A stretch of DNA of 64,000 bases from Oceanimonas baumannii (lineage in GTDB: Bacteria; Pseudomonadota; Gammaproteobacteria; Enterobacterales; Aeromonadaceae), in the NCBI RefSeq assembly GCF_002245495.1, contig NZ_NQJF01000001.1:310001-374000 (forward strand), given 5' to 3'. The notes under the pieces were generated by a model. The model was not told the DNA's origin, ran no database searches, and was given only the letters and a program-made list of their open reading frames with translations. A program made the position numbers and the translations under genes. Below are positions 48,231 through 55,691 of the stretch, piece after piece; position 1 is the first letter of the stretch; each line of letters begins with the position of its first letter.

Positions 48231-49403
48231 ATGCGTACGGTCAATACTCTGCCTACTCTTGCCATTGCCGGCCTGATGTCTTTTGCCGCACAGGCACAAA
48301 ACACCATTTCCATGATCCCCGAACCCCCGGCCATTGCCGCCAAGGCCTATGTCCTGATGGACTATGCCAGCGGCCAGGTACTGGTGGCAGAAAATGCCGA
48401 TCAGAAGCTGCCGCCGGCCAGTCTGACCAAAATGCTCACTTCCTACGTACTGGGTCAGGCCCTGGAAGAGGGCAAAGTCAAACGAGATGACATGGTGACG
48501 ATCAGTGAAGCCGCCTGGGCCCAGAACTTTCCCGGCTCTTCGGTCATGTTTCTCGAAGTTGGCAAGGAAGTCAGCGTTGATGACCTTAACCGGGGCATTA
48601 TTATTCAGTCCGGCAACGACGCCTCCGTCGCGATCGCCGAGCACCTGGCCGGCAGCGTCAATTCTTTTGCCGACCTGATGAACTCCTGGGCGGCCCGCCT
48701 TGGCATGAATGACAGCCACTTTGTGACACCTCATGGCCTGCACAGCGATGAGATGTACACCACCGCCCGGGACATGGCCAAGCTGGGTCAGGCGCTGATC
48801 CGCGATGTGCCCGAGGAGTATGCCATCTATGCCGAGAAATCATTTACCTACAATGGCATCACTCAGCACAACCGTAACTCCCTGCTGTGGGATCAGTCCC
48901 TGAGCGTGGACGGAATTAAAACCGGCCACGTCAATGCCGTAGGCTATAACCTGGTATCGTCAGCCACCAAAGACGAGATGCGCCTGATTGCCGTCATCAT
49001 GGGTGCCGAGAGTGAGCGTACCCGGTCGGCTGAAAGCAAAAAGCTGCTGACCTATGGTTTCCGCTTTTACCAGACGCTGACTCCCTATGAAGCGGGTAGC
49101 AAACTGGTGGATCAGCAAATATGGATGGGTGACAAAAACACCGTCGCGCTGGGCGTGAACAAGCCGGTCGCGGTCACTATACCCCGCGGCCAGGCCCAGA
49201 ACCTGCAGGCCGACTTCACCCTGGATCAGGCGCTGAAGGCACCGCTGGCGAAGGACGAACAGGTAGGTACCCTGCATCTGAAACTGGGTGACAAAGAAGT
49301 GGCCACCGTTCCTCTGGTCGCCCTTGAAGACATTGAACAGGGTGGCCTGTTCAGCCGTCTTATTGATTACATTACCCTGCTGATCCAGGGTCTGTTCAAA
49401 TAA
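48231..49403 (+). CDS. dacA: D-alanyl-D-alanine carboxypeptidase (PBP5/6 type)
   Basis: 390 residues. Signal peptide, active-site SxxK in PPASLTKMLTSYVLG, SGN in IIQSGNDASVAIAEHL, KTG in GIKTGHVNAVGYNLV, a C-terminal beta domain, and an amphipathic membrane-anchoring helix at the end (LIDYITLLIQGLFK). Removes the terminal D-Ala of pentapeptides. Separated from rlpA by 71 bases that could hold its own promoter. Confidence 0.96.
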   Translation: MRTVNTLPTLAIAGLMSFAAQAQNTISMIPEPPAIAAKAYVLMDYASGQVLVAENADQKLPPASLTKMLTSYVLGQALEEGKVKRDDMVTISEAAWAQNFPGSSVMFLEVGKEVSVDDLNRGIIIQSGNDASVAIAEHLAGSVNSFADLMNSWAARLGMNDSHFVTPHGLHSDEMYTTARDMAKLGQALIRDVPEEYAIYAEKSFTYNGITQHNRNSLLWDQSLSVDGIKTGHVNAVGYNLVSSATKDEMRLIAVIMGAESERTRSAESKKLLTYGFRFYQTLTPYEAGSKLVDQQIWMGDKNTVALGVNKPVAVTIPRGQAQNLQADFTLDQALKAPLAKDEQVGTLHLKLGDKEVATVPLVALEDIEQGGLFSRLIDYITLLIQGLFK

Positions 49404-49412
49404 CATGAACTC

Positions 49413-49436
49413 AGGGGCCGAGCTGTACCGGCCCCT
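49413..49436 (+). terminator. GC-rich hairpin after dacA
   Basis: AGGGGCCG-AGCTGTAC-CGGCCCCT, exact 8-base arms 10 bases after the stop, but no T-run follows, so termination efficiency is uncertain. The rest of the gap to ybeD (49437-49563) holds AT-rich, promoter-like sequence and no gene. Confidence 0.5.
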
Positions 49437-49563
49437 TCCCTGCCTGATTTCCCCCACCTGGAAGTTGCCGGTTTCGGATTAACCGTTTTTATGTTAGAAA
49501 TGCGACATGGGTTGTGAAAATTTACACCATTCCCAATTGAATACTGCTGTTTCAAAGGTTGCC

Positions 49564-49827
49564 ATGAATACCAAATTTGATGAGTTGCTTGAGTTTCCCT
49601 GCCGTTTTCCATTCAAGATTCTGGGCCTGGCCGATGAGCGCCTGCCCGATCTGGTCGTGGAAGTGCTGCAGCAGCACGCCCCCGGCGACTACAGTCCCAA
49701 GGTGCGTCCCAGCAGCAAGGGCAATTACCATTCTGTCAGCGTGAATGTCATGGTGCAGAGCAAAGAACACGTTGAACTGCTTTATACTGAGCTTGGCAAT
49801 ATCGAGCTGGTTAAATACGTGCTCTGA
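49564..49827 (+). CDS. ybeD: YbeD family protein (DUF493)
   Basis: 87 residues, exactly the E. coli length: [20 protein letters not shown] ... IELVKYVL. A small ferredoxin-like (ACT-related) fold; function unknown, with a lipoate-related role suggested only by its constant position before lipB. Start ATG 49564; the upstream open frame is not conserved. Confidence 0.94.
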   Translation: MNTKFDELLEFPCRFPFKILGLADERLPDLVVEVLQQHAPGDYSPKVRPSSKGNYHSVSVNVMVQSKEHVELLYTELGNIELVKYVL

Positions 49828-49836
49828 GGACACTTC

Positions 49837-50490
49837 ATGCAGCAGGACAAACTCACCATCCGCAACTGGGGACTGGCGTCTTACGAGCATGTCTGGCATA
49901 CAATGCAGAATTTCACCGACATGCGCGATCAAAGTACCGGTGATGAATTCTGGCTGGTTGAGCACCTTCCGGTGTTTACCCAGGGGCAGGCAGGCAAGGC
50001 CGAACACGTACTGAACGCCGGTGATATTCCGGTGGTTCAGGCAGACCGAGGTGGTCAGGTCACCTACCATGGTCCCGGTCAGCTGGTGCTTTATCTGCTG
50101 CTTGATGTTCGCCGCAAAAAACTCGGCGTACGCAACCTGGTGACGGCCATGGAAGAATCCATTGTTGCATTGCTGAAAGAATATAACGTCGAGGCCTATG
50201 CCAAACCCGATGCACCGGGCGTTTACGTGGGCGACAGCAAGGTTGCTTCTCTTGGCCTGCGGGTTCGGCGGGGCTGCTCCTTTCACGGCCTGGCGCTGAA
50301 CGTCAACATGGATCTGAGCCCGTTTCTGCGCATTAACCCTTGTGGTTATGCCGGTATGGCTATGACCCAATGCAGCACCTTGGGTGGCCCTCAGACCCTC
50401 GACGAAGCCCAGTCCCGCCTGGTGCCCCTGCTGGCCAGCCGGCTGGGCTATCAACATCTCTATTACACCACAGAGAAAGTATCATTATGA
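49837..50490 (+). CDS. lipB: Octanoyl-[ACP]:protein N-octanoyltransferase
   Basis: Moves octanoate from ACP to the lipoyl domains of 2-oxoacid dehydrogenases and GcvH. 217 residues. Catalytic Lys in [12 protein letters not shown] and Cys in [10 protein letters not shown]. Its stop overlaps the lipA ATG (ATGA), coupling the two steps of lipoate synthesis. Confidence 0.96.
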   Translation: MQQDKLTIRNWGLASYEHVWHTMQNFTDMRDQSTGDEFWLVEHLPVFTQGQAGKAEHVLNAGDIPVVQADRGGQVTYHGPGQLVLYLLLDVRRKKLGVRNLVTAMEESIVALLKEYNVEAYAKPDAPGVYVGDSKVASLGLRVRRGCSFHGLALNVNMDLSPFLRINPCGYAGMAMTQCSTLGGPQTLDEAQSRLVPLLASRLGYQHLYYTTEKVSL

Positions 50491-51452
50491 GTAAACCCGT
50501 ACGCGTCGAACCCGGCGTAAAACTGCGCGACGCCGACAAAATGGCCCTGATCCCGGTCAAGTTCATGCCAGAGCAAGAAGAAGAAGTGCTGCGCAAGCCG
50601 GAGTGGATGAAGATCAAGCTTCCTCCCAGTAACCAGCGCATACAGGGTCTCAAAAACATCATGCGCGAGAACAACCTGCACTCGGTATGTGAAGAAGCAT
50701 CCTGCCCCAACCTGGCAGAATGCTTTAACCACGGCACCGCCACCTTTATGATCCTGGGTGCCATCTGTACTCGCCGCTGCCCCTTCTGCGATGTAGCCCA
50801 TGGCCGCCCGCTGCCGGTTGATCCGGAAGAGCCCGCCAAACTGGCCAAAACCATCAGGGAACTGGGCCTGAAATATGTGGTGATTACCTCGGTAGACCGG
50901 GACGATCTGCGCGATGGCGGTGCCCAGCACTTTGCCGACTGTATCAAGGCCATTCGCGAGCAAAGCCCGAATACCAAAATTGAAATTCTGACCCCGGATT
51001 TTCGTGGCCGTATGGACACCGCGCTGGAGATCCTCAAGGATACGCCGCCGGATGTGTTCAACCACAACCTGGAAACCGCGCCACGCCTGTACCGGGTAGC
51101 CCGCCCCGGAGCCGACTATAAGTGGTCACTGGAGCTGCTGCGCCGCTTTAAAGAAATACACCCACAGGTAGCCACCAAGTCCGGTCTGATGATGGGCCTT
51201 GGCGAAACCAATGAAGAAATCGTGGAAGTGCTCAAGGATCTGCGCGAGCACAATGTCACCATGCTGACGCTGGGCCAGTATCTGCAGCCCAGCCGTCACC
51301 ATCTGCCGGTGAAGCGCTATGTGCCGCCCGCCGAGTTCGATGAGCTGAAAGACGTTGCCGACAGCATCGGTTTTACCCATGCCGCCTGCGGCCCCTTTGT
51401 GCGCTCGTCCTACCATGCCGATCTTCAGGCACAAGGCGTGGAAGTGAAGTAA
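50487..51452 (+). CDS. lipA: Lipoyl synthase
   Basis: Radical-SAM enzyme inserting two sulfurs in the octanoyl chain. 321 residues from ATG 50487, same as E. coli. Auxiliary cluster Cys in [15 protein letters not shown], radical-SAM cluster in [10 protein letters not shown], and the C-terminal RSSYHAD whose Ser ligates the auxiliary cluster. Followed by a terminator shared with aroG. Confidence 0.98.
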   Translation: MSKPVRVEPGVKLRDADKMALIPVKFMPEQEEEVLRKPEWMKIKLPPSNQRIQGLKNIMRENNLHSVCEEASCPNLAECFNHGTATFMILGAICTRRCPFCDVAHGRPLPVDPEEPAKLAKTIRELGLKYVVITSVDRDDLRDGGAQHFADCIKAIREQSPNTKIEILTPDFRGRMDTALEILKDTPPDVFNHNLETAPRLYRVARPGADYKWSLELLRRFKEIHPQVATKSGLMMGLGETNEEIVEVLKDLREHNVTMLTLGQYLQPSRHHLPVKRYVPPAEFDELKDVADSIGFTHAACGPFVRSSYHADLQAQGVEVK

Positions 51453-51464
51453 GCCTTCCCCATT

Positions 51465-51493
51465 AAAAAAGGAGCCTTGCGGCTCCTTTTTTT
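51465..51493. terminator. Bidirectional terminator between lipA and aroG
   Basis: AAAAAAGGAGCC-TTGC-GGCTCCTTTTTTT, with A-run and T-run on both sides of a GC stem. Confidence 0.92.
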
Positions 51494-51502
51494 GTGCCTG
51501 GC

Positions 51503-52558
51503 TCACGCCTGCCGTCGGGCAGCCACGGCCTCGGCCAGCTGTGCCAGCATCCGCTCGGTGTCTTCCCAGCCGATACAGGCGTCGGTAATGCTCTGACCGT
51601 AAGTCAGCTCACCATCGTCCTGCAGATCCTGACGCCCTTCCACCAGGTGGCTTTCTACCATTACCCCCATGATGGCCTGCTGACCGGCAGCGAGCTGGCT
51701 GCATACATCTTCCGCCACCACCATCTGGCGCTGATATTGTTTGCTGCTGTTGGCATGGCTGAAATCGATCATCAGCTTTTGCGCCAGACCGGCTTTCTTC
51801 AGCCCTTCACATACCGCAGCCACATGAGCCGCACTGTAATTCGGCTCCTTGCCGCCGCGCAGAATGATGTGGCAGTCCGGATTACCGGCGGTAGAAACGA
51901 TCGCCGAGTGGCCATATTTGGTGACGGACAAAAAGTGGTGCGAGGCACTGGCAGCACCAATGGCATCGGCTGCCACCTTGATGGTGCCGTCGGTACCGTT
52001 CTTGAAGCCGACCGGACACGACAACCCGGAAGCCAGTTCACGATGCACCTGTGACTCGGTAGTACGGGCACCAATTGCTCCCCAGCTCATCAAGTCTGCC
52101 AGATATTGCGGCGTGATCATGTCGAGGAACTCGCTGGCAGTGGGCATGCCCATGTCGTTCAGATCCAGCAGCAACTTGCGGCCGATGCGCAAGCCGTCAT
52201 TGATCTGGAAGCTGTTGTCGAGATAGGGATCATTGATCAGCCCTTTCCAGCCAACGGTGGTGCGTGGTTTTTCAAAATAGACCCGCATCACCACTTCAAG
52301 CGTATCCGCATAGCGTTCACGCAGGACCTTCAGCCGCTGACCATACTCAATGGCCGCCTGAGTGTTATGGATAGAGCAGGGCCCGACCACGACCAGCAGA
52401 CGATCGTCCTGCCCGGCAAGAATACGGTGAATGGCCTCGCGGGATTCAAATACCGTCGCCGAGGCAGTATCGGTGGCCGGATATTTCTCCAGCACCGCCA
52501 CCGGCGGTAACAGTTCTTTGATTTCATTAATGCGGATATCGTCGGTCTGAAAATGCAT
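51503..52558 (-). CDS. aroG: DAHP synthase, class I, AroG-like
   Basis: First enzyme of the shikimate pathway (PEP plus erythrose 4-phosphate). 351 residues from ATG 52558 (E. coli AroG 350). Long identical stretches to AroG can be recognised: VMRVYFEKPRTTVGWKGLI, GAIGARTTESQVHRELASG, MIDFSHANSSKQ. The N-terminal DIRINEIKELLPPVAVLEK suggests the phenylalanine-sensitive type; the feedback specificity is inferred. Single-gene unit, divergent from the DUF2061 gene. The upstream region has one half-site TGTAAA of a TyrR-type box but no full match. Confidence 0.94.
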   Translation of the reverse strand: MHFQTDDIRINEIKELLPPVAVLEKYPATDTASATVFESREAIHRILAGQDDRLLVVVGPCSIHNTQAAIEYGQRLKVLRERYADTLEVVMRVYFEKPRTTVGWKGLINDPYLDNSFQINDGLRIGRKLLLDLNDMGMPTASEFLDMITPQYLADLMSWGAIGARTTESQVHRELASGLSCPVGFKNGTDGTIKVAADAIGAASASHHFLSVTKYGHSAIVSTAGNPDCHIILRGGKEPNYSAAHVAAVCEGLKKAGLAQKLMIDFSHANSSKQYQRQMVVAEDVCSQLAAGQQAIMGVMVESHLVEGRQDLQDDGELTYGQSITDACIGWEDTERMLAQLAEAVAARRQA

Positions 52559-52730
52559 GAGCAACCCTGCTTATTCTACTGGTGAGCACCCTGGCTCGAA
52601 TTTAACAATCTGCTTTTCAATCTATCCCGAGCAGGGACCGGCTGTAAACGCCCTATTGCGCCTCAGTCCCGTTCATTTAAAAGAAAACACCGATGAAACT
52701 GATAAAAAAGAACAATTAGCACCACATTTA

Positions 52731-52747
52731 GGAATGGTTATCATTTA
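52731..52747. promoter_or_regulatory. Fur-like half palindrome upstream of the DUF2061 gene
   Basis: The complement reads TAAATGATAACCATTCC; TGATAACCATT matches 10 of 11 bases of the Fur-core TGATAATCATT. It lies about 35-50 bases before the DUF2061 ATG and within the aroG divergent region. Chance occurrence cannot be excluded. Confidence 0.3.
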
Positions 52748-52780
52748 AATGTAACCCTATTCAAGACCCAGGAGCCCACC

Positions 52781-52981
52781 ATGAACAAAACCCTGACCTT
52801 CGCACTGGTGCACTTTACCGTGGCATTCAGTGTGGCCTGGCTGCTTTCAGGCAGTCTGCTGGTAGGTGGCCTGATCGCGCTGGTTGAACCCCTGATTAAT
52901 ACGGTGGCTTATTTTTTTCATGAGAAGGCCTGGCAACACCTTGATAAGGTGAGACTGGACAAAACCGGTGAGCTAGTGTGA
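52781..52981 (+). CDS. DUF2061 small membrane protein
   Basis: 66 residues, two hydrophobic segments. The sequence TLTFALVHFTVAFSVAWLLSG ... ALVEPLINTVAYFFHEKAW is the DUF2061 pattern, with a conserved His in VHF and the FHEKxW end. Clear ribosome site (CAGGAG). Function unknown; inner-membrane location expected. Confidence 0.85.
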   Translation: MNKTLTFALVHFTVAFSVAWLLSGSLLVGGLIALVEPLINTVAYFFHEKAWQHLDKVRLDKTGELV

Positions 52982-53018
52982 ACATGCCTGTCATCCTACT
53001 GTTATAGAGAAAACCGGC

Positions 53019-53420
53019 ATGAGTTATCCCCTCACCGAACAAGACAAGACCACTGTGCTGCAACTGAACGACAATGAGCGCTTTAATCATTTCGTTAACC
53101 GGGTGTGTGAGCAGGACGAAATCTGGATCCTCACCGACGAGCACGGCTGCATGATGCTGACTACGGACGACGATGAAGACTGCATTCCGGTATGGCCCCA
53201 CGCCGATTACGCCCGGGACTGGGCCAAAGGTGACTGGCAGAACTGCACCCCCGAGGCCATCAGCCTGAACGTGTGGCTGAAGCGCTGGGTACCCGGCATG
53301 ACCGACGATGAACTGCTGGTCGCCGTTTTCCCAACCCCCGATGAAACCGGCGTGGTGGTCGATCCGCATGAACTGAAAGATGCCCTCGACCGTAAAAAAT
53401 CCCAGGGGCGGCGTAACTGA
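53019..53420 (+). CDS. DUF2750 family protein
   Basis: 133 residues, acidic. Contains [20 protein letters not shown] and [20 protein letters not shown] ... [13 protein letters not shown], the Trp-rich pattern I associate with DUF2750. No function known. Overlaps the next gene by one base (TGATG), so the two are co-expressed. Confidence 0.82.
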   Translation: MSYPLTEQDKTTVLQLNDNERFNHFVNRVCEQDEIWILTDEHGCMMLTTDDDEDCIPVWPHADYARDWAKGDWQNCTPEAISLNVWLKRWVPGMTDDELLVAVFPTPDETGVVVDPHELKDALDRKKSQGRRN

Positions 53421-53857
53421 TGCAAATATGGGTAGATGCGGATGCCTGTCCCAAAGTAATCCGCGATATTCTGCTGCGCGCCGCCGAACGTACCAGCACG
53501 CCCCTTGTGCTGGTCGCCAATCATGCGTTGCCCGTACCGGCCTCCAGGCAGGTACGCCAGTTGCAGGTTGCGAAGGGCTTTGACGTGGCTGATAACGAAA
53601 TCGTACAACGCCTTGAGCCTGGCGATTTGCTTATTACCGCTGATATTCCCCTGGCAGCCGAAGCCCTGGACAAGGGGGCAGAAGTACTGAGTCCCCGGGG
53701 CGAACGCTTTGACAAGGGCACTATCCGCGCGAAGCTGACCATGCGCGATTTTATGGATACCCTGCGCGCCAGTGGTGTACAGACCGGCGGCCCGCCCACG
53801 CTCAGCCAGGCCGATCGCCAGGCCTTTGCCAACCAGCTCGACCGGCTGTTGCGTTAA
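53420..53857 (+). CDS. yaiI: YaiI/YqxD family protein (DUF188)
   Basis: 145 residues: [19 protein letters not shown] at the start is the family signature (Asp residues in a PIN-like or NYN-like nuclease arrangement), followed by [20 protein letters not shown] and [10 protein letters not shown]. The biochemical activity is unproven; a nuclease-like fold is inferred. Translationally linked to the DUF2750 gene. Confidence 0.92.
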   Translation: MQIWVDADACPKVIRDILLRAAERTSTPLVLVANHALPVPASRQVRQLQVAKGFDVADNEIVQRLEPGDLLITADIPLAAEALDKGAEVLSPRGERFDKGTIRAKLTMRDFMDTLRASGVQTGGPPTLSQADRQAFANQLDRLLR

Positions 53858-53860
53858 CCA

Positions 53861-53892
53861 AAGCTGTCAGCCATAAGCTGTCAGCGATAAGA
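53861..53892 (-). repeat. Degenerate heptamer array, reverse orientation, after yaiI
   Basis: Plus strand TGTCAGC, CATAAGC, TGTCAGC, GATAAGA: the complements of GCTGACA/GCTTATG units. It faces the forward array at 53999-54033 across 106 bp. Confidence 0.65.
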
Positions 53893-53998
53893 AACACATT
53901 TTGTCTGTATTGCTGCGACTTTGTCTTTCGGATCCAGCAGCCTGACAATGTATTCGCGTTAACTGCACTTATGCTCCCGGCACGTACAGACTATCTAG

Positions 53999-54033
53999 TC
54001 TTACAGCTTAAAGCTGACGGCTTACAGCTCAAA
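53999..54033 (+). repeat. Degenerate heptamer array before the DUF1439 gene
   Basis: TCTTACA, GCTTAAA, GCTGACG, GCTTACA, GCTCAAA, ending at the AAAAGAGG ribosome site of the next gene. Same layout as before phoL. Confidence 0.72.
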
Positions 54034-54047
54034 AAAGAGGTAATACC

Positions 54048-54593
54048 ATGTTCAAACCCCTGTTTATAACCCTTGCTGCTCTGGTGCTGAGCGCCTGTGC
54101 CAGCCTCAGCCAGTACAGCATTTCAGAAAGCGAGCTGGAAAAGGCGCTTTATACTCAACTGGAACAACAGGCGCCACGCTTTACCCAGGGACTGGTAGAA
54201 ACCCGCATCGACGATCTCAATCTCACCATAGGTCCGGATAACCGCCAGGTAATTCGCCTTGATATTCGCGGTGAAACCGCCATCAATGCCATAGTGGCAC
54301 GCTTTCCGGCCATGCTGGATCTGCAGGTCGAAGGCCGGCCGGTTTATGACCGGCAAAAGAACGCCATTTTTATCCGGGAACTCAGCCTGCTGAACAGCAA
54401 GGTGAACGCGTTCGGTTATCAGGGAGAAGTGGGTGCGGCCTCAGCAGGCATGATGCAGCTGGTGCGCGCCGTGCTTGAAAACCAGCCGGTATACCGGCTT
54501 GATGATGGCCGTTACAGCTGGCTGAGCAACGTTCCCGTCGCCATGGATATCGCGCCGGGCCGGTTGGTCTTCAGCCCCCGTTTCAACGATTGA
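54048..54593 (+). CDS. DUF1439 (YceB-like) lipoprotein
   Basis: 181 residues. Signal peptide with lipobox LVLSACASLSQYSISESELE; the SxYSISExEL opening after the lipid Cys is typical of YceB/DUF1439 proteins, which have a tubular lipid-binding-like fold. The residue after Cys is Ala, so outer-membrane sorting is expected by the +2 rule. The physiological role is unknown. Confidence 0.87.
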   Translation: MFKPLFITLAALVLSACASLSQYSISESELEKALYTQLEQQAPRFTQGLVETRIDDLNLTIGPDNRQVIRLDIRGETAINAIVARFPAMLDLQVEGRPVYDRQKNAIFIRELSLLNSKVNAFGYQGEVGAASAGMMQLVRAVLENQPVYRLDDGRYSWLSNVPVAMDIAPGRLVFSPRFND

Positions 54594-54704
54594 ACCCCGC
54601 GTGAATGAGGCTGGCTTAATATATGGCTCCTGGCCTACAATGGCGGAGATTATATAAACCAAGTGCCGTCGGCAGGCAGGTGATCTATTAGCGCATCGGT
54701 TTTA

Positions 54705-55307
54705 ATGGTGTTTGTACCCACCTTTTTCTTTGTGTCCATCACGCCGGGTATGTGCATGACCCTGGCGTTATCTCTGGGCATGACGGTGGGTGTTAAGCGC
54801 ACCCTGTGGATGATGCTGGGCGAGTTGGCCGGCGTCGGCCTGGTCGCCTGCCTGGCCGTTGTGGGGGTCGCTGCTCTGATGCTGCAATACCCTCAGCTGT
54901 TTTTGCTGCTTAAATATGGCGGCGGCCTTTATCTGGCCTGGCTCGGCATTCAGTTATGGCGCTCCCGGGGCAAACTGGCGTTAAATCCGCTGAATACCGG
55001 CCCCCGCCACATTCCTGCCTTTACCCTGGTCAGCCAAGGCTTTGTCACCGCCATTGCCAACCCGAAAGGATGGGCATTTTTTATTGCCCTGTTACCTCCT
55101 TTCATCGACAATCAGGCCCCGCTGGCCGGTCAGCTTACCGGGCTGGTGGCCATTATTCTGTCACTGGAGTTTATTTGCTTGCTGCTGTACGCCAGTGGCG
55201 GCCGCACCCTGAGCCGGGTGCTGCAGCAAAAGGGCAAGGTCAGGCTGATGAACCGTATTGCCGGCAGCCTGATGCTGGGTGTGGCGCTATGGCTGGTATT
55301 GGGCTGA
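54705..55307 (+). CDS. LysE/RhtB-family exporter
   Basis: 200 residues and about six membrane segments. The family signature is slightly shortened at the N-terminus: FFFVSITPGMCMTLALSLG, with Met-Cys where many relatives have Pro-Asn, then GGGLYLAWLGIQLWRS and AIANPKGWAFFIALLPPF. A stop codon eight codons upstream prevents a longer frame, so ATG 54705 (weak ribosome site) or an unusual codon just before must be used. Substrate unknown. A small gene overlaps its end. Confidence 0.82.
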   Translation: MVFVPTFFFVSITPGMCMTLALSLGMTVGVKRTLWMMLGELAGVGLVACLAVVGVAALMLQYPQLFLLLKYGGGLYLAWLGIQLWRSRGKLALNPLNTGPRHIPAFTLVSQGFVTAIANPKGWAFFIALLPPFIDNQAPLAGQLTGLVAIILSLEFICLLLYASGGRTLSRVLQQKGKVRLMNRIAGSLMLGVALWLVLG

Positions 55308-55636
55308 AGCGGGGCCGTCTGGCCATTTTACTGGTACTGCTGATCGGCATTCTGTGCCTGGGTCAGCGCATTGGTATGATGAGCTATTGCCTGGAACAGC
55401 CGCAAGTCACTCACACTGACGATACCAGCGGCCAGGACAACCACGAACGCTGTTCACTGTCGGAGCAATTACTCACCAAGTTCTGGGATCATCCCGACAG
55501 CTTGCTGCTGGGCCTGATTACCCTGTTGTGCTGGTGGCTGACCCCGCCCCGCCGTCATGGCCGCCGACGTGTTCCTCCCCCCGAGCCAGTGCCCGAATAC
55601 CGGCGTCACCTGCTGCTGTGTGTATTTCGGGAATGA
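55289..55636 (+). CDS. Small two-segment membrane protein at the head of the Scs-type operon
   Basis: 115 residues from ATG 55289, overlapping the exporter gene by 19 bases. Hydrophobic segment about 10-29 (LAILLVLLIGILCLGQRIG), a loop with Cys and His (MMSYCLEQPQVTHTDD ... NHERCSLSEQ), a second segment about 70-85 (LLLGLITLLCWWL), and a very basic, Pro-rich tail ending in HLLLCVF. Directly before scsB. By position and size it could correspond to ScsA of the copper-sensitivity suppressor locus, but I cannot confirm sequence similarity. The Cys/His loop would allow metal binding. Confidence 0.5.
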   Translation: MAGIGLKRGRLAILLVLLIGILCLGQRIGMMSYCLEQPQVTHTDDTSGQDNHERCSLSEQLLTKFWDHPDSLLLGLITLLCWWLTPPRRHGRRRVPPPEPVPEYRRHLLLCVFRE

Positions 55637-55691
55637 CAGTCAACGTAAGTCTTTCTTATATTTTGCGTTGATCACCCGGAGACCATTAAAC

